Assembly: GCA_030595125.1 (NCBI GenBank)
Contig: JAUVDV010000019.1
Coordinates: 1 to 64,000 of the forward strand
DNA from: Deltaproteobacteria bacterium
GTDB taxonomy: Bacteria > Myxococcota_A > Polyangia > JAAYKL01
DNA: 64,000 nt
Direction: 5' to 3'
Shown: one piece after another, positions 1 to 6,165 of the stretch
Layout of the letters: every line of letters begins with the position of its first letter
Numbering within the stretch: the stretch's first letter is position 1
Program-made: the position numbers and the translations under genes
The notes under the pieces: generated by a model
What the model was told of the DNA's origin: nothing
Databases searched by the model: none
The model's input: only the letters and a program-made list of their open reading frames with translations

Positions 1-300
1 TTCATCAACTTCCCGGATCCCTGGTGGAAGGCGAAGCATGCCAAGCGGATGGTCGTCACGCAGGAGTTGGGGCGGGATCTTGTCAGACTGCTGGTCCCCG
101 GTGGGGAGATCATGATCCAGACGGACGTGGATTTTCGCGCCAATGCATACCTGCAGGAGCTTTCCATGGTGAAAGAACTCGAACCGCTAGGGCAGGGCGG
201 CCGGGTCGAGGAAAATCCATACGGCGCAAGATCACTTCGCGAGATCCGATGCGAGGAACTCGGCATGCCCGTTTACAGAATCCTTTATGCCAGAATGTAG
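1..300 (+). CDS. trmB: tRNA (guanine-N7-)-methyltransferase TrmB, C-terminal part
   Basis: The 5' end lies outside the window. The visible 99 residues open with FINFPDPWWKAKHAKR, which is the NFPDPW.K..H.KRR signature of TrmB, the enzyme that makes m7G46 in tRNA variable loops using S-adenosylmethionine. The following part (LVRLLVPGGEIMIQTD, then a Tyr-containing helix) fits the last strands of the Rossmann-fold methyltransferase. The protein ends with RILYARM and a TAG stop at 298-300. The following 300 bases hold no gene. The family assignment rests on the motif and is fairly secure. Confidence 0.88.
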   Translation, partial: FINFPDPWWKAKHAKRMVVTQELGRDLVRLLVPGGEIMIQTDVDFRANAYLQELSMVKELEPLGQGGRVEENPYGARSLREIRCEELGMPVYRILYARM

Positions 301-393
301 GGGCGATGCCTGCACTAATGATTGATCGCATCCTCTCATGTACATTATTCAACGCCACAATAGCCCAATGTTGTCGGCACTCCCTGCGCCAGC

Positions 394-555
394 ACCGCGG
401 AAATAAATCCCGCGGCCAGAAATGCGCCACTTCGTGTCGGAAAGGGCTTCGCCCTGAAGCACCAAAAGTCCTAAGGGTTGTTTCTGAAGTGTCTTTTCGT
501 AGGCCTCGGGCCTTTTGTGTTCTTCATTTCTGGCCGCGGGATTTATTTCCGCGGT
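394..555. repeat. Perfect 31-bp inverted repeat flanking a 100-bp spacer
   Basis: Bases 394-424 and 525-555 are exact reverse complements over 31 bp. Each arm contains CCGCGG, an A/T stretch and a second CCGCGG. The spacer carries two smaller hairpins, AGGGC-TTC-GCCCT near 446-460 and AGGCC-TCG-GGCCT at 501-513. No open reading frame here looks real. It could be a MITE-like or REP-like element or a strong bidirectional transcription stop between trmB and the converging gene beyond the IS. Nothing in the window identifies a parent transposon. Confidence 0.8.
501..524 (+). terminator. Candidate intrinsic terminator downstream of trmB
   Basis: AGGCCTCGGGCCT folds as a 5-bp GC stem with a TCG loop and is followed by TTTGTGTTCTT, an imperfect U-tract. 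It lies 200 bases past the trmB stop, inside the spacer of the 31-bp inverted repeat, so the larger hairpin may compete with it. The short stem and interrupted T-run keep confidence modest. Confidence 0.4.
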
Positions 556-620
556 ACAGGGCCAGGCGAAAAGTATCGTTGAAGATGTGATAGATCTTCA
601 GGGCAGGCCTCGCCCCTGAT

Positions 621-631
621 ATGGAACGACC
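621..631 (+). repeat. Left subterminal inverted repeat of the IS
   Basis: ATGGAACGACC; exact reverse complement of 2180-2190. It lies one T inside the CTGA that probably marks the left recombination core. Confidence 0.8.
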
Positions 632-685
632 TGTCAAGTGTTTACCTCTGTGGCCACATCGTTCTCCTGATTTCTTCTTTATTGT

Positions 686-896
686 CAAAGCAGAAAGGGA
701 AGCAGTCAAGAAGGTAACAACGACGGTTGATCAGTCTGATATTCGTGGATCGAACCCGAAGGAACGCCGACATGCTCAATCTCCGTCGGGAGCTGCCTCT
801 GACTACTTGCGTGAATCCGGGCCGAAACCCTGTCACATAGGGGCGCCGAGGGTTCTCCAATCCGAGTGTCCCTTGACTGCTTCCCCTTCTGCTCTG
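686..896 (-). ncRNA. Candidate bridge RNA of the IS element
   Basis: Read on the minus strand (transposase sense), 896-872 pairs with 710-686 as a 25-bp stem containing two G.U pairs and closing a 161-nt loop. Inside, in 5'-3' order, lie four short segments. CGCCCCU (845-839) is identical to the host left flank plus CT core (611-617). AGUAGUCAGA (807-798) is complementary to TCTGACTACT, the right junction (2191-2200). CGUUCCUUC (766-758) matches the right element end CGTTCCATTC with one base missing. AUAUCAG (742-736) is complementary to CTGATAT at the left element end (616-622). Hairpins can form between the members of each pair. This is the guide layout known for IS621-type bridge RNAs; location downstream of the transposase is the IS1111 arrangement. 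Transcript ends are not known. Confidence 0.72.
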
Positions 897-940
897 GCCC
901 CAATATTCAATCATTGTTTCGTTGTGTTCCCGTTTTTTGG

Positions 941-2098
941 CTATGCCGCGTTTTCCATCTTCGCCTCTTGTTTGGTCTCGACATAAACCGCTATCGACCA
1001 GATAAATCCGACCAATTCTCGGCCTACCGCAGTAATAGCAACTTGCTTGGTTTTGCCGCCGGCCAGCAAAGCTCGGTATCTTCCGCAAAGACGGTGCTGG
1101 GCCTTCCATGCGATTTCTTTTACCTCGGCGACAAGCTCAGTGCTGATTTCATTCTGGCACTTTTGTATTCTGAGATTCACCGATGGATTGTATCGATAAC
1201 TCCATGCCGCCTCTATCATCAGCCTTCTGAGGTGACTGTTTCCCGTTTTTGTAATTCCCCCCTGTTTCTTTTTCCCCGGACCACCAGATGAGTACTCGCT
1301 CGGCACGATGCCCATGTACGCCATCAACTGAGTAGGACTTGAAAACCGGGAGAAATTTCCGACTTCCGCAACAGTGCCGACAGCTGTGATCTTCGCGACC
1401 CCGCGCAGCAACTGCAAGGCGGAAACGACTTCTCGAATGTGCTCGGGGCTCTCCTCTATAGCGGTATCTATCGATGACTCCAGCGCCTTCAGCCTATCTC
1501 TCTGATGCTCTACCTCGTGGAGATAATCCGTGAAAACAACTTCATGAGACTTCTCCTTGAAACTGAGCGTCTTTATCCAGGCGATGTGCTTGAGGGTCCA
1601 ATTCGTCATCTTCGTCGGTTTGTAAATTCCGCTTCTGAGAAGAAACTTGCCCAACCGATGCCGTGCCGCTCGCTGGTCCTTCCTGGCCGCTTCTCTGGCT
1701 CTCACCAAATCTCTCAAGGCTTCGTGACAGGGATCCGGAACCCAAACGGATGTCAATTCTCCGGCTCTATAAAGCCTAGCCAGCTTGATGGCATCTCGGC
1801 GATCAGTCTTGACCCTGTCGCCAGTCTTGCGAGGAATCAAAGTAGGCGCGATCACCTCGCAAGTGACATTCATTCCAACCATTATCCAGTAAAGTGTGTA
1901 CCCGCACGGACCCGCTTCGTAACAAACTTGGAGCTCGCGCTTCTTCTGAAGCTTCCTCACCAGCTTGCGTATCGACGGAGGTTTGTTCGCAACAATTCCC
2001 AGTGAACGGACCTCACCGTTTCTCCCTGATTCAGCGACAGCAACAGCAATTGTGTCTGCGTGAACATCCAGACCGACAAATAGTGTATTCTTCTTCAT
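941..2098 (-). CDS. IS110-family transposase (DEDD + Transposase_20)
   Basis: At 385 residues this is normal full length. The N-terminal RuvC-like DEDD domain starts GLDVHADT (Asp11), with Glu61 in CYEAGP and the pair Asp99/Asp102 in KTDRRDA. The C-terminal Transposase_20 part contains LRGVAKITAVGTVAEVGNF and the SEYSSGG...GGITKTGN block that carries the recombinase serine (Ser270 or Ser271). All catalytic positions and both domains are intact, so the element may be active. The ribosome-binding site GAAGGGAG, about 6 bases before the ATG, lies in the closing stem of a leader structure at 2099-2184. In known relatives this protein works with a structured noncoding RNA from its own element that selects target and donor DNA. 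Confidence 0.93.
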   Translation of the reverse strand: MKKNTLFVGLDVHADTIAVAVAESGRNGEVRSLGIVANKPPSIRKLVRKLQKKRELQVCYEAGPCGYTLYWIMVGMNVTCEVIAPTLIPRKTGDRVKTDRRDAIKLARLYRAGELTSVWVPDPCHEALRDLVRAREAARKDQRAARHRLGKFLLRSGIYKPTKMTNWTLKHIAWIKTLSFKEKSHEVVFTDYLHEVEHQRDRLKALESSIDTAIEESPEHIREVVSALQLLRGVAKITAVGTVAEVGNFSRFSSPTQLMAYMGIVPSEYSSGGPGKKKQGGITKTGNSHLRRLMIEAAWSYRYNPSVNLRIQKCQNEISTELVAEVKEIAWKAQHRLCGRYRALLAGGKTKQVAITAVGRELVGFIWSIAVYVETKQEAKMENAA

Positions 2099-2184
2099 GA
2101 CCGGCTCCCTTCGTATGTAGCTCTGCGCTACGTTTCTTCTCCGATCCGCAGTGTAACCTACGACACTGCGAACGGAGCCGGTCG
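2099..2184 (-). promoter_or_regulatory. Structured leader that buries the transposase ribosome-binding site
   Basis: In the minus-strand transcript the first and last 15 bases pair (GACCGGCTCCGTTCG with CGAAGGGAGCCGGTC, one G.G mismatch). Inside are two further hairpins, CGCAGTGT/ACACTGCG with an 8-base loop and GTAGC/GCTAC with a 5-base loop, giving a cloverleaf-like 86-nt element ending at the ATG. The Shine-Dalgarno GGGAG is in the 3' strand of the outer stem and would be masked, limiting translation from read-through transcripts. The fold is read by eye; the regulatory role is inferred. Confidence 0.6.
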
Positions 2185-2190
2185 TTCCAT
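2180..2190 (-). repeat. Right subterminal inverted repeat of the IS
   Basis: GGTCGTTCCAT; exact reverse complement of 621-631. It is followed by T and then CTGA, mirroring the left end. Confidence 0.8.
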
Positions 2191-2198
2191 TCTGACTA

Positions 2199-2960
2199 CT
2201 ACCTTGTCAAAACATATTTCCTCGCGCAGCGGGGGCATTCGATGTTGAGTTCTTTTTCATCTCCCCACAATTCTTCTCGCGCGGCGTCGGGGAGGGTGGT
2301 GATCATGTCGAGGATCATTTTGTCGTCGCAGCGGCATTCGTAGAACATGAGAACTTCCTGCAACGGCTTGAATTCGCCGTCTTGCGCCTTTTGACGACAG
2401 AGGCTGATCATTTCCCGGTCCGCAAGGTCGGCCACGCGGCCAAAGTCGCCTTCGGGTAACGCCTGGACGAGCACTCCGCTGCCGTCCGGGTCGAGGGCCA
2501 TCCGGGTCCGGATCTGCTCTACCTGTTCGAAATATCGCAGCACCGCAGCTACCGGATCTTCGCTTTCCGGGGCGTAATGACTCTCCATGAAGGGACCGTC
2601 GGCCTTCTGTCGATGGAGATGGACCGAGCCCCTTTCCCTCGGGGCCTCCTTCACCGTCCCGCAGATCATGCCCTCGGGCTCCACGCCGCAGAAGAAACCG
2701 TGGGGCGAGTCCGGCAGCGTCAGCGTCCAGCCCCAGGACTCCCTTTGCGCGAGTGACACCGCCGCGAGGCAGGCGGCCGCCATGATCCGCTCCAGAGTTT
2801 CTCTTTCGTCGCCCGCAACCTCGGAGATCCCGTGTCGCTCCTCGTAGAGTTTTTTACTTACTACCACCTCGGGAAAATCACCGAGCACGACCAGCAGGTT
2901 GGGTTTCTCCCACAGGTACCGGCGGTATTTTCCCAGATGGAGAGTGACGTTCAGATCCAC
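2199..2960 (-). CDS. hslO: Hsp33-like redox-regulated chaperone
   Basis: The C-terminus has the Hsp33 zinc/redox switch: CRC, about 29 residues, then CPRC, matching the family spacing CxC-X27-32-CxxC. The central part (GFFCGVEPEGMICGTV, then DPVAAVLRYFEQVEQIRT) resembles the Hsp33 beta-sheet core and the segment preceding its linker. Hsp33 is a cytosolic holdase activated when the zinc cysteines oxidise. I place the start at a GTG (2960-2958) because AAAGGAGG lies 5 bases upstream, giving 253 residues; an in-frame TTG further up would overlap that site. The protein ends only 8 residues after the last Cys, somewhat short for the family, and two TAG stops follow directly. The IS begins a few bases past the stop. 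Confidence 0.75.
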   Translation of the reverse strand: MDLNVTLHLGKYRRYLWEKPNLLVVLGDFPEVVVSKKLYEERHGISEVAGDERETLERIMAAACLAAVSLAQRESWGWTLTLPDSPHGFFCGVEPEGMICGTVKEAPRERGSVHLHRQKADGPFMESHYAPESEDPVAAVLRYFEQVEQIRTRMALDPDGSGVLVQALPEGDFGRVADLADREMISLCRQKAQDGEFKPLQEVLMFYECRCDDKMILDMITTLPDAAREELWGDEKELNIECPRCARKYVLTR

Positions 2961-3093
2961 ATCGTCCTCCTTTAACAAGAGAGGGTTTGCACCAAGTGGC
3001 CGTCGTTATCAAGGATCCAAGAAATGTTGTGCGATTTTTTTAAAAAGCAACAATAGACTCCGTCCCACCGACGACCATTGGGTAGAGAGCAGA

Positions 3094-3612
3094 ATGAAGA
3101 ACGAAACCGCAATCGCCATCGCAGACATCTTCACGGAACACGGCCGTGAGATGGAGGCTCGCGCGCGGAGGATCCTCGGCTCGGATGCCGACGCGCAGGA
3201 CGCGGTGCAGGAGGCGATGGTCTCGATGCTCAGATCGCCTCACCTCTTCGCCGGGGTCGAGCGCTTCGGCGGCTGGCTTTTCACCCTGGTCAAACGTCGC
3301 TGCGTCGACATCGTGAGAAAGGATACACGGCGCAAGAGAAGGGAAGCGGAGGTCGGCATCGACGATCTCTTCGAACACGACGATCCGGGCGAGCTCATGG
3401 AGAGGACCGAGTTCGCAAATGCGGTGGCCGACGCGGTGAGGCAGCTTCCCGAAAATCAGAGGGAAGTGTTCGTACAGAACGCACTGGAAATGAAGACATT
3501 CAAGGAAATATCAAAAGCCACGGGCGCACCCATGGGCACCCTGATGGCCAGGAAAAAAAAGGCCGTGGATACCATCCGCGGCAGGCTGAACAGGCAGGGG
3601 TATTCCCTGTAA
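3094..3612 (+). CDS. ECF-type RNA polymerase sigma factor
   Basis: A 172-residue protein with sigma-70 region 2 (residues about 10-75, including GSDADAQDAVQEAMVSML and FGGWLFTLVKRRCVDIVRK) and region 4.2 (about 110-165: LPENQREVFVQNALEMKTFKEISKATG, a helix-turn-helix). No region 1 or 3 is present, as expected for the extracytoplasmic-function group. The ATG at 3094 fits the start of region 2; upstream codons in frame lack sigma features. It is followed after 15 bases by a small membrane protein, probably in the same transcript, which could be its partner. Signal and regulon are unknown. Confidence 0.88.
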   Translation: MKNETAIAIADIFTEHGREMEARARRILGSDADAQDAVQEAMVSMLRSPHLFAGVERFGGWLFTLVKRRCVDIVRKDTRRKRREAEVGIDDLFEHDDPGELMERTEFANAVADAVRQLPENQREVFVQNALEMKTFKEISKATGAPMGTLMARKKKAVDTIRGRLNRQGYSL

Positions 3613-3627
3613 CAAAGGAGCACCACA

Positions 3628-3969
3628 ATGACAGGTTCAAGAGTGCTGAAAATAATAGGCTGGGTTTTTCTGGGAGTGGCCATAGCCGTTGCCCTGGGGC
3701 TCGTGCTGGGCTTCGGGTTGATGTGGTTGTGGAACTGGCTGATGCCGGCTCTCTTCGGTTTGCCGGTAATCACGTACTGGCAGGCCGTCGGTCTGTTCGT
3801 TCTGTGTCATCTCCTGTTCAAGGGGCACCATCACCATGGAGGAGGGGACAAGGACGGAGAGTGCAGTCCGCCGTGGAAGAAGCATCACGACAGCAACCCC
3901 CTCGCGCGGAAAGTTCATGGGCTCGTCTGTAAAGATGGCGGTGACGTAGAGGATGCGGAGACCATTTGA
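3628..3969 (+). CDS. Small two-span membrane protein next to the ECF sigma factor
   Basis: A 113-residue protein with a hydrophobic segment at 8-33 and a second around 44-64, the linker reading MWLWNWLMPALFGLPVITYWQA. After the second span comes LFKGHHHHGGGDKDGE, a histidine cluster that could bind metal. AAAGGAGC precedes the ATG by 7 bases. The WNWLMP..FGLP.I..WQA pattern is one I associate with conserved small membrane proteins encoded beside sigma factors, but no biochemical role is known to me. Position suggests a link to the sigma factor's signal, for example as an anti-sigma or sensor component; that is inference. Confidence 0.7.
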   Translation: MTGSRVLKIIGWVFLGVAIAVALGLVLGFGLMWLWNWLMPALFGLPVITYWQAVGLFVLCHLLFKGHHHHGGGDKDGECSPPWKKHHDSNPLARKVHGLVCKDGGDVEDAETI

Positions 3970-4093
3970 GGCAGCTCCGCCCTCATCAGGGCGCGGCGCG
4001 AATGCGCGTCCCCTCCTCATTTTTTCCCCATTTTCTGCAGATAAGCACACCCAGTGGATAACGGCGTATAATAAATGGCAGGGAGGTGCTCCA

Positions 4094-4537
4094 ATGACTG
4101 ATGGGCTTGCGAACTCGGTGTGTTTTATCTGGTTGCCGGTTGTCTTGACTTTTTTTATTGGCGGATGCTCGGAATCACGCGCAAGCGGCGACGGTTCGGA
4201 CTCTGACAGCGACTCTGATACAGACACTGACACCGACTCCGACACGGATTCGGACACGGATTCCGACACGGATTCCGACACGGACACTGATTCTGACACC
4301 GACACCGATTCCGATACCGACACGGATACTGATACGGACACCAACACGGATACGGACACCGACACGGACACCGGTCCTGATACAGACACCGGTCCTGATA
4401 CCGACACCGGTACAGATACCGGCATCCCCACGGATCCCGCGTGCACTGCCATCAGCGGCATTTGCACCCCTTCCAGTATGATCTGCATCTGGTACGACAC
4501 CACCATGTGCGGGCCTGGATGGATGTGCTGCTGGTAG
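4094..4537 (+). CDS. Asp-Ser-Asp-Thr-repeat lipoprotein
   Basis: 147 residues. A signal peptide with hydrophobic core (CFIWLPVVLTFFIGG) leads to a lipobox cysteine, GGCSES, so a lipid-anchored exported protein is likely. About 75 residues of almost pure Asp alternating with Ser and Thr follow, then a short Cys-rich end (CTAISGICTPSSMICIW...CGPGWMCCW) with six cysteines that may form disulfides. GGGAGGTG lies 5 bases before the ATG, deciding the start. The acidic segment is a linker or calcium-binding spacer by analogy with similar tracts; the same tract type occurs in the genes at 18308 and 55543. Function unknown. Confidence 0.75.
   Translation: MTDGLANSVCFIWLPVVLTFFIGGCSESRASGDGSDSDSDSDTDTDTDSDTDSDTDSDTDSDTDTDSDTDTDSDTDTDTDTDTNTDTDTDTDTGPDTDTGPDTDTGTDTGIPTDPACTAISGICTPSSMICIWYDTTMCGPGWMCCW
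4196..4425 (+). repeat. Degenerate 6/12-bp tandem repeat encoding Asp-Ser/Asp-Thr
   Basis: Tandem GACACGGATTCC-like units with drifting third positions. The in-frame six-base periodicity means gain or loss of units keeps the reading frame, so the linker length can vary without inactivating the lipoprotein. Confidence 0.8.
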
Positions 4538-4603
4538 AAGCGCAAACCGCGCCGTTTATCGAAATCAGTTGTGGCTCCGAACAACAGAAGGTAGATCACA
4601 ATA

Positions 4604-5473
4604 ATGATTGCGGCGTTCAGGATTCTCGCGGGTGTGGCCCTCTTCAGGCTGAAAAAAATGGAGATGGCCAACATGTTCGCGGCGGCGGCCATCATGTTCG
4701 CCCTTCGGCTGTCGTGGCTGGACATGGGGATCCGGTTCGGCTTCGGCATACTGCTGAACCTGCTCGCCTATCTCACCAACGATTATTACGACGTGGACCA
4801 GGATCTGTCGTCGCCCAACAAGGACCACGCAAAGGCGCGCTACCTCAAGGATCACATGGGCGCTGCCCTGGGCGCCCAGATCGGTCTCGCGATCTTCCTG
4901 GCGGTCATTGCCTGGGCCTGGAGCCCGGGTCTGCTGGTGGCGCTCACGGCGGGTGCGGGGATCTGCTGGATATACTCCTACAAGCTCAAGCGACTTCCGT
5001 ACGTTGACGTGATCGCGATGATCTCATGGGGCGTGGCCATGCCCCTGGTGGGATTTCCCCTGGACGCCACACTCGGATGGATCCTGGTTGGGCAGCTCGC
5101 CCTCTTCTCCGCCTGTTTCGAGTCGATCCAGGTCATCCGCGATCACGACGAGGACGTCACCTCGGGAGTCAAGACAACAGCCGTGCGTCTGGGCGTGCCG
5201 GCAACCAAGATCATGCTCCGGGGATTCATGGTGCTGAGCGCCGCCTACGCCACATTGCTCATCAACCGCTGGATCGGGCTCGCCTTGCTGGCGTCGCTTG
5301 CGATTCCGTTGAAAAAAGAAACCGCCGACGTCTTCTGGAACAAGCAGCGAGTCATCATGGGCACCGTGTGGCTGGCCATGATCGGCTGGATCTTCTGGTA
5401 CGGGTCTTCAAACGGCTGGCTCGCAGAAATCGACGCGGACTCGGTCATCGCGGCGATGAAGTGGATCAGGTAG
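4604..5473 (+). CDS. UbiA-family prenyltransferase
   Basis: 289 residues with about eight or nine hydrophobic segments. The two Asp-rich prenyl-diphosphate/Mg motifs are present: NDYYDVDQD near residue 65 (NDxxDxxxD) and RDHDEDVTSGVKTTAVRLG near 177 (DxxxD plus the GxxTxxxxLG block). UbiA enzymes move polyprenyl groups onto aromatic or other acceptors in the membrane (ubiquinone, menaquinone, haem O, archaeal-type lipids). The sequence does not tell which acceptor is used, and no quinone or haem genes are nearby. AGAAGGT precedes the ATG. Confidence 0.88.
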   Translation: MIAAFRILAGVALFRLKKMEMANMFAAAAIMFALRLSWLDMGIRFGFGILLNLLAYLTNDYYDVDQDLSSPNKDHAKARYLKDHMGAALGAQIGLAIFLAVIAWAWSPGLLVALTAGAGICWIYSYKLKRLPYVDVIAMISWGVAMPLVGFPLDATLGWILVGQLALFSACFESIQVIRDHDEDVTSGVKTTAVRLGVPATKIMLRGFMVLSAAYATLLINRWIGLALLASLAIPLKKETADVFWNKQRVIMGTVWLAMIGWIFWYGSSNGWLAEIDADSVIAAMKWIR

Positions 5474-5508
5474 GGTCGGCATCCCTCACTTCCGAAGTCC
5501 CCGGTGTC

Positions 5509-5850
5509 TTATCGCAATTTTTTCAATTCAATCAGGCGCCGCAAGAGGATGTCCTCAATATTTCTTCGAGCATCCAGAACAGAAAATACCAGCACCTGTT
5601 TTTTTTCAATTTTATAGATTACTCGCCATGGGGCTACAATTAACTCACGGTATTCTGCGATACCTTGTTCCAGCAATTCGGGAACAATTCGGCCTTTTTG
5701 AGGAAAATGAAAAAGCGACACGGCCTTTTCCCTGATTTTTCTCAAGATTTTCCTGGCGGTTGCCGGGCTGTCTTCGGCAATGTATTCAATGATTCCAATC
5801 AGGTCGTTTTCGGCAACGTCACCCCAGACGACCTTGAATTTCTTTTTCAT
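5509..5850 (-). CDS. RelE/ParE-family toxin
   Basis: 113 residues of the RelE/ParE fold: KFKVVWGDVAENDLIGIIEYIAEDSPATARKI at the N-terminus, then FPQKGRIVPELLEQGIAEYRELIVAPWRVIYKI and VLVFSVLDARRNIEDIL. The pattern FP..GR.VPE....YREL...PWRVIY is typical of ParE-like toxins, which act on gyrase or, for some members, on ribosome-bound mRNA. Its first four bases overlap the end of the upstream Phd-like antitoxin (ATGA), so the two are translationally coupled. Target cannot be told from sequence. Confidence 0.87.
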   Translation of the reverse strand: MKKKFKVVWGDVAENDLIGIIEYIAEDSPATARKILRKIREKAVSLFHFPQKGRIVPELLEQGIAEYRELIVAPWRVIYKIEKKQVLVFSVLDARRNIEDILLRRLIELKKLR

Positions 5851-6122
5851 TTTTCTGCCAGGCGTTTCTCAAGATCTGCAAAAACATCTTCCTGAGATTT
5901 TACCCTTCCGGCGCGGACGGCTTCTTCTCCCTGGCCGATCAGCTTTAAAAGCCCGATTGCATTTCTCATATTCTGATAGCTGGCAGGATCCTGGAGAACT
6001 GCTCTGGGTTCGCCATTTTGAGTTATGACCACAGGGCGATGAGTGTCATTGACCTGTCTGAGCAAATCTGCAGCCCTGGATTTCAAATATGATATTGGTC
6101 GGATGTCAGTTTCAAAAGACAT
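5847..6122 (-). CDS. Phd/YefM-family antitoxin
   Basis: 91 residues. The N-terminal half (DIRPISYLKSRAADLLRQV, then RPVVITQNGEPRAVLQDPASYQ) is the Phd/YefM DNA-binding fold; the C-terminal half (EEAVRAGRVKSQEDVFADLEKRLAEK) is the toxin-neutralising tail. GGAGG lies 5 bases before the ATG at 6122, favoured over an in-frame GTG two codons upstream. It is the first gene of a two-gene operon with the ParE-like toxin and probably represses its own promoter at the palindromes just upstream. Confidence 0.88.
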   Translation of the reverse strand: MSFETDIRPISYLKSRAADLLRQVNDTHRPVVITQNGEPRAVLQDPASYQNMRNAIGLLKLIGQGEEAVRAGRVKSQEDVFADLEKRLAEK

Positions 6123-6130
6123 GGCCACCT

Positions 6131-6162
6131 CCAGTCTTATTATGGACCCATATATGGACTGG
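6131..6162. promoter_or_regulatory. Candidate operator of the Phd/ParE module
   Basis: CCAGTC at 6131-6136 and GACTGG at 6157-6162 form an inverted repeat, with a second palindrome CCATATATGG at 6148-6157 inside it. Lying 9 bases upstream of the antitoxin start, this is where autorepression by the Phd-type antitoxin would be expected. Confidence 0.55.
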
Positions 6163-6165
6163 TGG

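Larger units (their letters stand above)
616..2193 (-). mobile_element. IS110-family insertion sequence, IS1111-type, with CT cores at both ends
   Basis: The element holds one transposase gene (minus strand, 941-2098), a 92-bp upstream end and a 320-bp noncoding downstream end. An 11-bp perfect subterminal inverted repeat is present: ATGGAACGACC at 621-631 and GGTCGTTCCAT at 2180-2190. Such subterminal repeats and a long noncoding stretch after the transposase are known traits of the IS1111 subgroup. CTGA occurs immediately outside both repeats (616-619 and 2192-2195), consistent with recombination at a CT core. Exact ends are inferred from these signals. The right end lies within a few bases of the stop codon of the Hsp33-like gene. 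Confidence 0.85.

Noticed and set aside
110-430. Minus-strand open frame ending in the 31-bp repeat (and a matching one on the plus strand)
   Set aside because: Both share the FWPRDLFPR segment only because the DNA is an inverted repeat; they lack ribosome-binding sites and overlap trmB.
743-760. GGTTCGATCC-like sequence on the minus strand resembling a tRNA T-arm
   Set aside because: No acceptor, D or anticodon arms can be built around it; it is better explained as the hairpin between the two donor guides of the candidate bridge RNA.
4021-4480. Long minus-strand frame with Ser-Val repeats (SVSVSVSES)
   Set aside because: It is the shadow of the Asp-Ser/Asp-Thr repeat; the plus-strand frame has a start, ribosome-binding site and lipobox.
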